Shown here one piece after another: positions 39,829-49,687 of a stretch of DNA of 64,000 bases (positions within the stretch are counted from its first letter, which is position 1; each line of letters starts with the position of its first letter). The stretch is from Sphagnum compactum (Eukaryota; Bryophyta; Sphagnopsida; Sphagnales), in assembly GCA_965153455.1 (NCBI GenBank), contig OZ234500.1, positions 17,545,579 through 17,609,578 of the forward strand, read 5' to 3'. The position numbers and the translations under genes are program-made. The notes beneath the pieces were generated by a model that ran no database searches, was not told the origin of the DNA, and was given only the letters and a program-made list of their open reading frames with translations.

Positions 39829-41149
39829 TGAATTCATTACTTGGTGAGCTAGTTATCTAAATTAATTAATTTAAAATAATTAATAAATTAATTCATGAAA
39901 ATTAAGATAATTAATATCAAATAATTATTTTTAATTAACTAATTAAATTATTTATTAATCAATCTCATTTATTTTTTCTTTATTTAAAATTAATTCATTA
40001 TCAATTTAATTAATTAATTAATTAATTAATTAATGACTAATTATTAATTAATATGTAATCAATTATTGAAGAATAACTCAATAATAAGTATTCAATATTA
40101 AATATGCATTTGGGTAGAAAATGTGAATGTATAAATAGGCATATCATGTACATTGAATTTATTTTTAAATATAATATACACATTGCTTTTAATCTTTCAT
40201 CTAAATTACTTATATGTAAATAATTAATTAATTAGTCAATGAAGTTAGATAATTAATGATTTGTTAATTATTGATGAATTCATAAGTATTTTAAATAATT
40301 GACATAATTTATTATGAAGTATCCTTAGTTTGGATAATTATTTATCTAATTAATATATAATGAATAATTAGTTTTTTACTTCATGTTAAAGTAATCATAT
40401 GAATCACATTTATTTATTCATATTAATAATCAAATTATTGAAAAAATAATTATTTACAAAACATTACACATGAATATGTATTATTATTGATTTAGAAATA
40501 GTTGTATTATAGTCATAACATAGTTGAATAATAGTACTTTAATAGTGGCACACTAGTGGACATACTAATTGTATAAATGGTAATCATAGTTGAAAACTAA
40601 TTGCAAATGTATCCTATAATGGGTGGTGAAAATGTGGAAATGGCATGATCGCATGTATGTACATTGTACATTAGTTTTAACATACTTGTTGCTTTAATGA
40701 CACCTTTAGAACAATTCTAAAGTAGTTGCCACATGCAACTAAAATGCAATTCCTAAAAAAATCAAACATGATTCACTACATATGTATATACGATGTGTAT
40801 AAATTATCGTATAGAACACCAATTTTCAATGCACTTGCAATTATAATACAACTAATTGATTTTCTAATGTGGCAATTTATTTATTAATACACCATATTTC
40901 TAGAGGGATAGTTGCACAATAGTTGTATATGAGTTTTTTTTTTGTTTTAGTTGCAAGGTAGTGTGGTTTCGATGGATGCAATTTCTCATAATGAAATATA
41001 ATGGAAAAATGTTTCCTACATTGACATACCATCCATCCTACATGGTGCACAAGTGAATGTTCATTCACTTTGGCCCTTCCTAGCCATGTCTTTACCTTCC
41101 CCTACCTTTTTGGAATGTAATGTGATTTAATGGTATGATTGAAAAGGGG
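39829..41149. other. AT-rich region with TTAA-type simple repeats
   Basis: Contains an (ATTA)n run at about 40005-40032 and otherwise AT-rich single-copy-looking DNA. No gene is supported. Confidence 0.6.
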
Positions 41150-42778
41150 CACTACTATAATTCTTGGTTTTTTTGACTGGATTTTCTAGTAAAAAAGACC
41201 ACATGTTAATAAGGACAAGTCATTTTGGCCATGTCCTACGTGACTGGGCATTCAAATTGGACCTTATCATTTTGACTTGCAAAGTGACTTTCAAAATGAC
41301 TGACTATTCAACTAGTAAATAATGGACCATTTGACTAGATCAATTTTATACCTAAACTAAAATCATTTTTTGAATTATTATTTTTAAAAATAAGGTAGGT
41401 AGTAAAAAGGTTTAGGTAGGTTGAAAAAAGGCATTTAGGTAGGTAGGTGTTAGCCTAACCTCATCTGACCTACTTACTTTAGCCTTCTAAGCATGCACAT
41501 AGGTTGTAAGTATAAAGAAATTGAACCTCAAACCTTCCCAATGATAAACCAAGTGCTTACGAATGCACTACTACCATCAAAGGTGTTCAATTTTTATCAA
41601 GTTTTTTATTTTACATGCTTATTTCACATCGCTAAACATAATGGTTAAACCTGAGTGACAATTAGTGACTAAACTCAATAACTTAAACTAATGGCTAAAC
41701 TTAGTGGCTAAACTTAATGATTTAAACTAATGGCTAAACCTAGTGGTTAAACTCAACGGATTAAACTAATGGCTAAACCTAATGGCTAAATTGACCAACT
41801 TAAACTAATGGCTAAACCTAATGGATAAACCTAGTGGCTAAATTCACTGACTTAAAATAATGGCTAAACTTAATGGTTAAATTCATCGACTTAAACTAAT
41901 AGCTAAACCTAATGGTTAAATTCATCAACTTAAATTAATGGTTAAACCTAATGGTTGAATTCAACGAATTAAACTAATGGTTAAACCTAATGACTAAATT
42001 TTGCAATTTAAACTGATGGTTAAACTTAGTGGCTAAACTCATTGACTTAAACTAATGGCTAATCTTAGTGGCGAAACTCAACAACTTAAACTAATGGGGT
42101 CCAAATTCTTTAAGGTGTACCACTGAAGACAAAAATGACTTAATCCTTAATGGAGTCCTTTTTTGTCCTATATTTTGATCCTCATTAATATAAATGACTC
42201 AAAATGTGTCAAATTATTTAGAAGTACCATATTGTAGACCATTACAATTTTAAATTCCATCAATCTCATCCATTTTGTGTTTCTAGATGGTCAAATAGGA
42301 CTATGCAAAGGAGTAAAAAAACGGTGACAATGTGGCAATATTTTGGTATTCCTTAAAGTATTTAAATTGAATGGCTAAACCTAGTGGCTAAACTAATGGC
42401 TGAACATACTGGATAAACTTTGATTAAGTTTAATAATGAAACTAAGGTTAAACATAGTGGTTAAACCTAGTTGATAAATTTAATGACTAAATTTAATAAT
42501 GAAACATAATGGTTAAACTTAATCGATAAACCTAATGGCTAAACCTAAGCTAAACCTTGTGGCAAAATCTAGTGGCTAAACATAATGATTAAACCTTAGT
42601 TAAACATTGTGTATCAACTTAGACTAAACATAATTATTAAACCTAAGTTAAACCTAGTGGATAACCAATAAATGTGTCATTCAAGCCTTTGGCCTTTAGT
42701 CAAAATGTACATGTCCATTAGTCAAGATGTCAAGTTAATAAATCTAAACCTCTTAAAAAACCATGAATTGTAGTAGTG
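41150..42778. mobile_element. Complete non-autonomous CACTA transposon, 1629 bp
   Basis: Left end CACTACTATAATTCTTGG and right end (reverse complement) CACTACTACAATTCATGG agree at 22 of the first 24 positions, ending in a shared T run. The element is flanked on both sides by GGG (41147-41149 and 42779-42781), the 3-bp target duplication expected for the CACTA (En/Spm) superfamily. The interior has no transposase; much of it (about 41640-42660) is a short minisatellite of taaacctaatggctaaac-type words. Near 41395-41470 lies a TAGGTAGG cluster. It must have moved with a transposase supplied elsewhere. Confidence 0.88.
41640..42660. repeat. TAAACCTAATGGC-type minisatellite inside the CACTA element
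   Basis: Irregular tandem words of about 17-30 bp built from taaac(c/t)taatggcta and cttaaactaatgg. The array is interrupted at about 42095-42360 by unrelated sequence. Confidence 0.85.
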
Positions 42779-42781
42779 GGG

Positions 42782-44056
42782 TCTTGTTGTGCATTTTGTT
42801 CAGTTTGTGAATCATGCAAAAAGCTGTTAAATACTCCATAATGAGTTATGTTCAAATGTGAATGTAACACCTTGTGTAAAGCCATGTGGTTTTGTTGTAA
42901 GGTTTGATTAACATTGGCTTAATTATAGGGAAAATATAACATAGCCTTGCTTTTACTTTCTATTCAAGAATAAGCTAATGGTAGATATCTTTTTGAGAGG
43001 TTGTGGGTTTGAAATTGGTGTGGGATATAAGGGGGGGAAATCCTACTTAACAAAACAAGGAAAACCCATATGGTGAAAAAAAATAAGCGTGAACAAAACT
43101 CATTAAAGGTGTATTTAACATCTCCCTATGGAATCAACAACCTTTGCATAGGGCAATCCTAAGCTTACTTTTAGATGGCCATGTCCTTTTACTTGCAATT
43201 GGTTTTGGCATCTTTATTGTTTAAAAAGAATTTAGTGTGATATAGATTATCATTTGCTTACACCAATTTTGGTTTTGTAGATTCCAAGTGCGATGTGAAT
43301 AAAAAAAATTGGGGGAACATTAGTCACACTTTGGAATGGGCCTTGGTTGAACATGTTACCATGTGATGGAACAATACCTTTCCTTACTATACATGACATA
43401 CTCGTAGGTGGATCAAGCTTTAACAATCTTATTTTATTTTTTCACTTGCGATATTAAAACTTAAATTTTTTTAAAAATGATTTAGATGTTTTTATTCACT
43501 AGAAGCGAGGAAAAAATTGCCAAATTCATATATGCAATTTTCATTATGTTGTTAAACATATAGAATAATGATTAAAGACTTGTATTTTATTATGGTTTTT
43601 TGTTGGATTGAAAAACTCTCCTAGGGATGACTAAGTTTTTAACATCCTCCAATGAATGATTGTCATTTTAGCTACCCAGAAAAATTCCTAAAAAAAGAGG
43701 CCTTAAGGTCAAAGCAAGACAAATTATAACCCGAATTCAGCTTGTCTACTTGCAATGCAATCAATTGAAAGTAGCATGAAAACCCATCATAAAAATAATT
43801 GTACATTGAATGTTTTGATTTGAATAACCAAAAACAAGATAGTTCTTCATTAGTTTGCATTCAATTTCAATTTCCAACTTATTCTAATACGTATTTTATC
43901 TACTTGTTTAAATTGCAATTAGTTTTGTAGTGTGGGTTGATGTAAAATACGTGTAAAGTAAGGAGAAAGTAGGTCCAGAAAATAGAAATTTGATTTTTTA
44001 AAATCTTAAGAGCAAAAATATAATGATTTTTAAATCCTAACTTAATAAACACATAT
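42782..44056. other. Non-coding region
   Basis: No gene, RNA or strong repeat is seen. The small minus-strand frames at 43672 and 44057 have no recognisable domain; the second overlaps the repeat copy that starts at 44057. Confidence 0.4.
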
Positions 44057-44938
44057 TCAATTCAATATTACGTGTTTAAAGTAACCACAAATCCAAATTT
44101 TTCCTCTTTTCAAATGAATATACTTTTGATGTACATTTGTTTTAAAAACATTTTGTAAGTAGCTTTTCATAAGTTCAATAGAAATCCATGATGATTTTAA
44201 AACTATACTTTCATTTATTTTGATTCTATATGCATAGCACACATAAAGTGATAAACAAATATTTTTGTGTTCACTTTACCTTGCTTCCACCCCTCATTAG
44301 GCTATTCCATGATATGTACATAGACAAAGTCCAAATGTAGGGTTCTAACTAAAATCACTATCGAATGGTGTTGAAAAATAACCGGCCCCAATATTCCGAA
44401 AGAACAATAAAGACAAGAAGGCTAGAAAATGAAGGTCACAAAATAAGGATTTGTACAAAATATTTCAGTTTTATTCCATCGTGCCAACAAGGCTAGAAAA
44501 TGAGGGTCATACAATAAGGGTTTGTACAAAGTACTCCACCTTAATTCCACCATTCCTTTATGCAAAGGCAAAAAAATGAAGGGTCACACAATAAGGGTTT
44601 ATACAAAGTACTCCACCTTTATTCCACCATTCCTTTATGCAAAGGCAAAAAAATGAAGGGTCACAAAATAAGGATTTGTACAAAGTATTACACCTTTATT
44701 ACATCATGCCTTTATGCAAGGCAAGAAAACGAGGGTCACAAAATAAGGATTTGTACAAAGTACTACACCTCTATTCCATCATGCCTTCATGCAAGGTTCA
44801 GAAAACAAGGTCACAAAATAAGGATTTGTACAAAGTACTATAGGGCAAACTTATCCTTGGGTGGTACCATTAGGAACGTCACACCTCAAATTTTTAAGAC
44901 CCATCCAACTTCAAAACAACATAGGACTCACATAAAGA
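44057..44938 (+). mobile_element. Repetitive element, copy 2 (882 bp)
   Basis: Collinear with and about 98% identical by eye to the block between the two P450 segments (6790-7747), same orientation. It has one fewer of the internal units of about 77 bp. The homology starts at tcaattcaatattacg and ends at cacataaaga in both places. Flanks differ completely from those of copy 1 and show no obvious target duplication. Open frames here are repeat by-products. Confidence 0.85.
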
Positions 44939-45718
44939 AAGCTTTTAATTTCAAATTATTTATCAAAAGGTTACATAAGTCATGTAGAATTTGAAACTCT
45001 AATTAAATTTACAAAAAATTGTGTTTTGATGTGAAAAATGAATGCATAGGGAAAAAGTTTTAAGAATGTCACACAAGGGATTGTGTTGATTAGGAACATA
45101 AAAGGAATCTAGTTTTTGGGAATTTTGCTTGGATGTTAATTTTTAAGAATACTTCAAATGCCAACCTATTTTATGTCTTTTATAGATAATTGATTGAATC
45201 AATTTTCCTATAGTTATGAATTTTTAAAATACAAATTGTGAAGTCCTAAAGAGCAATTGATGTCAAGAAATATTAATGATTAGTTTGAATCATTCCCTTG
45301 TGCATGTACTAAATAAACAAGAAAAAATATTTAACGTGTAAATGTAAGGGCACCTAAAAGAAAAAATTCTTGAATGGGTTAGGAATGGTTCATGAATCAA
45401 TATGTTAATGCATATTATGGGTTCTTGGGTGCTCATTATTTTTCATGAGTGTGTGCATTGGTGGGGAAAACAAAGTTCATTTAGTCCAATCAGATAAACC
45501 AATGTATAAGTAGATGAAATTTCATTTCTTAAATCGGGTCCAACTTGTAATGCTATAACCCCTCGTCAAAATATCTTGTACAATGGCCCGGAGATTTCAA
45601 CCCAATAAAAGTGAGAGGTACTTTTAGTTAGCCTATGGCCCTGGACTGATCTCATGCTATACCCTACCTCACGGGCGGCTTCAACATGTGCCGGTTAAGT
45701 TACACATGCGCTCTACAT
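44939..45718. other. Non-coding region
   Basis: No gene is supported. GC content begins to rise near 45540, at the start of a region of mixed repeats that leads into the terpene synthase locus. Confidence 0.4.
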
Positions 45719-45860
45719 GTAGGGGTTTGGCGCCCATAAATAGCAATTAGTTTATCATTAACTAGTGGTGGGGAGCTAGCTTGGCCATTCTATGGAGATG
45801 AGCTGGAGTGGGCGAAGGGAGCTTGACTTTTACACAGGCCAAGGATCTGGTGGGGAGAGA
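45719..45860 (+). repeat. Single copy of the sequence amplified at 61.2 kb
   Basis: The text tttggcgccc ... ttagtttatcattaac followed by gtggggagctagcttggcc and ttctatggaga matches 61141-61280. Here the 91-bp unit is present once; at 61187-61817 it is tandemly repeated seven times. Confidence 0.85.
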
Positions 45861-47468
45861 AATCTTCAAAGGACGTACTGTAGCAGCAGTAGTAAACCAG
45901 GCACTAGTTAGAAGCACATTGTGAGGTAGTTTTGGCATGACTCAACAAATGTCTACGGAAAGTCCTCTTTGAGGTGACCAGTGATCACGTTGTGACGTGA
46001 GCAGGATCTTTCCCTAGGCTGACGTAGCGACGAGAGAGTGGTTGGCCAACATCCTTGTGTGGCCAAGGGAACTAGGGTAGCTAACCAGCCCTACTATTGC
46101 ACTATTAAGAACACATTTGAAAGCATTCTCCAGAACCAAAACTATTTCTTGCTGAAATTTGGTATACAAGACCTCTCTTATGTTGGCCACCAAACCCAAT
46201 TTTCAAAATGGGCAAATATGATATGGATGTAGAAACTGTGAACAATGATTAATTAATAGAATTTGATTTCACCATTTTTTCATTTAACCCATGATTGCAC
46301 AATTCAATGCACTCCTGATTATGGCACTTCATCATGGACAACAAGACCCAACCATTGCACACTTTATACTCAAGGTTTCAAGATTATGACTTCATGCGCA
46401 CAGAACCCACATGCTCTTCTGAAACCACATGCTCTTCTGCAACCACATGCTCTTCTGCAACGATAGGAAACACCAATGTGTAACATTAGGGTTTTTGTGT
46501 GCAAGGATAGGGACCAACACTGTGTGGCAGTAGGGGAATTGGTGTGTGATAATAGGAGAATTGCAATGATACATCCCTATATCCTAGTTTTCCCTTACCC
46601 AAACAAATTGAAAAATTGAAAATTTGGGATTTTCTCACATGGAAATTAAATTCACCAATATAAAAACTGTGAGTGGTATGGGCTTCTATTTCACGCAGGT
46701 GCATTTCGACTTAGGAAGTTCATCAATTAACAAAGCAAATAGTGAAAGCATTCCGTACTTGGTAAAGACTAGTCATATAGTGACCCAATTATTAATTTCT
46801 TGGCTGGATATATGCAAGTTAGGCACTTTCACTTGGAATTGTTCAAAAAATTTATTATTTTCTTCTTACCAAAACCAGATGATTAGACACCTGCCAAAAT
46901 TTGTGGCCAAAGCTGCCCTTGAGGTAGGGTTTCTCATTCATTTATAAATGGGATTCTAAGTGGTGAATTGTGGCCATTGCCTGCTGGCACAAAGCGTGCA
47001 TGTCGAGGACCAATCTACATTGGTAACTGGTTTTGGTATTCTATTCAGTGTTTTCTGTTTCCTATTTTGTTAAGTAGCAATAGTGACAGCCCTCCTGACA
47101 CAGATTTCGACTTCAGTTGGGACAGTCTAGTATAGAGGAATGCCCTGAGCCCGTCATGAGTGGAGGCCGTTCCTCTAAATAAAGAAACTGGCACATCTTT
47201 TCCATTTTCACACTCATTTTCATGGGAAAGCCTGCATTACATGTGGAAATGCCCTGTCAATGTTAAGGGGATGCAATATTCAGGCCTGGTGCTTTAGAAG
47301 TGTAGGTTAAAGCCCGAGGATGGGGGCATTCTCAAAATAAGGGCCCTAGGACAAGGTGATAGCCAAGTCCAGCCCTTGCAGGTTACCCACATTGGTAGAA
47401 CTGGTAATACCCATTCTCAACTCAGGGAATACCGCTGGCTTTACTGGTCTTAACAGAGGCCCTACCTT
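45861..47468. other. Non-coding region with a small 18-bp repeat
   Basis: Around 46408-46461 an 18-bp unit (ccacatgctcttctgcaa) occurs three times. The plus-strand open frame 46624-46947 (107 aa) has no recognisable motif and I do not call it a gene. Confidence 0.45.
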
Positions 47469-47772
47469 AGAGCATCTCCACCCCACACTGGCAAACGACT
47501 CCTTTATTTTAGAAGAGAATACTGTTTTATGATCACTGTCCCCGCCCACAAATGTCATACAAGTCTCTTTAAACACTCAAAGACCGTTATGTCTTTACAT
47601 CTGGATGAGTAATAGTTACAGTCCAAATCCATAGTAGAAAAACGCTTTGAAAGGGGTTTAAATGACCACTGCAAAATGGACCATCAATACCAGAGAGCAA
47701 CAGGATTTGCCCTATCCTGCTGCAAGATTTAATGAAAAGAGGTGTTTTGCCAGTGTGGGGTGGAGATGCTCT
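47469..47772. mobile_element. MITE with perfect 27-bp terminal inverted repeats
   Basis: Arms 47469-47495 (starting agagcatctccacccc) and 47746-47772 are exact reverse complements over 27 bp and bound a 304-bp element without coding capacity. The GAGCATCTCC start is common at ends of plant MITEs. No clear target-site duplication is visible at either flank, so the superfamily is open. Confidence 0.8.
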
Positions 47773-48700
47773 CAGTACTATGCAAAGAAATTTTCAAATT
47801 TAGTATTCGTATTTCAAATGGCCTCCACTGGCAAAAATTTCCTGTTTACAATTTCAGTGATCTTACAAAAGTGTAAGGTAAAAGTTATGGGAAAAAGTGT
47901 GGTATACTTTAGTAAAGAAACAATGTCTCAAGGCCAGTAAGCTGCTCAAAATCCTTGAAAGGCCTGAAGATAGTCCTTTACCCTACCCTAATAATCAAAC
48001 ATTTGTCAAAAACCAACAATTTGGGCTTCTTGACCGATAAACAACATGCAACCAAAAAAATTTAATGTAACACACCCTTGGGTGAACCATCACCTCCACT
48101 TGTAAAAACCCCAAAATCGATTTATATTGCTTCTAAATAGTATAGCTCCCACTGATAGACCTAAATGGGGGTTCACGAGTCTGAGTCTAACATTTCTTGG
48201 GTTTAATGTGGCCATTAAGAGACCTCACTCACGAAAGTGAAGGTACCAGGTTTTTTTTTTTTGGGGTAGTGTAGCAGAGCAGTGAGCCCTCCACACAAAT
48301 TTTGAGTTAATTTCTGATGGTTTTTAATCGATGCAGGACGATTCAAATTGTAACCAGTAGACAAATCTGGGACCAGGCTCTCACCCAAAAAGTTTTTAAA
48401 TGGGCCAAAGTTGGGGACGTGTTTTTGAAATAAAGGATAATTTCCACAAAGGATTTGAATTAGTGGCCCCTTTGGCCAATAATTTTTTTTTGCCTAAACA
48501 AATGACCAGAAGGTACCAGTACTTTTTGGGTTCTTTTATGCACACTTTGAGCTTGTACTAATAACCCACATGTGTAAAAGTAACAACGTGGATAAATTCA
48601 TGTACGACATACGCTCTTCACGGGAGCATGGCAAGAAATTCATTGTAGCCCACCTGCTAGCCACCATGACTTGGGCTTGATAGTACTATGACTTGGGGTT
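47773..48700. other. Non-coding region upstream of the terpene synthase locus
   Basis: No gene is supported. A 12-T run lies near 48251. The last 50 bp lead into the candidate core promoter. Confidence 0.4.
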
Positions 48701-48712
48701 GATACCGCATGA

Positions 48713-48720
48713 TATAAATA
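48713..48720 (+). promoter_or_regulatory. Candidate TATA box (TATAAATA)
   Basis: A consensus TATAAATA lies 81 bp upstream of the ATG at 48801, suitable spacing for a transcript starting near 48745. The local GC content rises right after it, as in exonic DNA. Confidence 0.45.
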
Positions 48721-48800
48721 CTTCGAACTGGAAGTGCAAACCAGTCTGCTCATCGCCAAAAGAGATTGGAAGGCATCCGAGACTATCCACGACGTCCGTG

Positions 48801-49037
48801 ATGGCGGCACTCCTGCATTGGACTCCCATGATCCTCAACCATGCACACATTAATGGGCTAACTGTTTGCATGCGTCGCAGGAACCTGCTACAAACTTTGG
48901 AGTTGCGCAACTCCTCATCGCGCGCTTCTCAATTGAAAGCGTTTAGCAGATTGAACGGCAAGAGAGCAGCCCCCAGTTCAAGTGCAAGTTCTTCTGTTAT
49001 TTTGGCAACAAGTAACATTCAGGCTCACGGCTTGCAG
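48801..49037 (+). CDS. Candidate first exon with plastid-transit-like peptide (terpene synthase locus)
   Basis: From ATG 48801 an open frame of 79 codons ends exactly at a good splice donor (ttgcag|gtacag) in phase 0. The peptide is rich in Ser, Arg, Ala and Leu with only one acidic residue (RNSSSRASQLKAFSRLNGKR, then a Ser-rich run), the composition of a chloroplast transit peptide. It lies about 650 bp upstream of the terpene synthase body. A phase-0 acceptor that would join it in frame exists at 49692-49693 (gaag|gaggtg), but its pyrimidine tract is poor. If joined, the enzyme would have about 460 residues and be plastid targeted. It could instead be an unrelated leader or a non-coding exon. 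Confidence 0.45.
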
Positions 49038-49687
49038 GTACAGTACTCAATTCCTTTGATCGTGAGAGCCGAGAACATGTCATCCTCCAGACGCACAGAT
49101 CTAGGCAAATACAAGATTTGATGTAAGACTACATTATTGCAACAAATATTCTTTTTTAGTTATATGACTTCTATTATAAATTCTTCATACCGCACCAGAA
49201 AGAAGACATCATTAGTATTCACCAAGTGTTCATATGTCAACTACGTCTTCACTTGATTACTCCTTTGCTTCCCAACCCTTTCCTTTGCAGTCCTTGGCCA
49301 AGTGATTAACTGGTACTGTTTATGATAGTGTTGCCATCGAGGAATATTAACATTTTGAAACTCAGTTGAACTTGCTTGATCAATTCATTGCAAATCACTA
49401 ACCCAAGTTTCAAAACTTTTTTTTGTCATGTAGACAATCCATGATACTCATATGGTTGACAACACCTCTAACAGGTAATATGGTATTTCAATGCTTGAAT
49501 TATGCCTTGCTATAGGGTATAATCGAATGAAAAATGTATCAAAATTGTTTTGCACTCATAGACTATGAAGATGCTAAATAATGATCTTTCAATATCCACA
49601 TCCTTGGCCTAGAAATAGTCACTAATTTATTCGATTTTTTGATCTTGCAATAGATTGGGGATTGGACACACACAAATAGACCACAAT

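Noticed and set aside
45725-45740. tttggcgccc as a retrotransposon primer-binding site next to an LTR
   Set aside because: No TG...CA-bounded LTR adjoins it and the match to a tRNA 3' end is too short; kept only as a hint.
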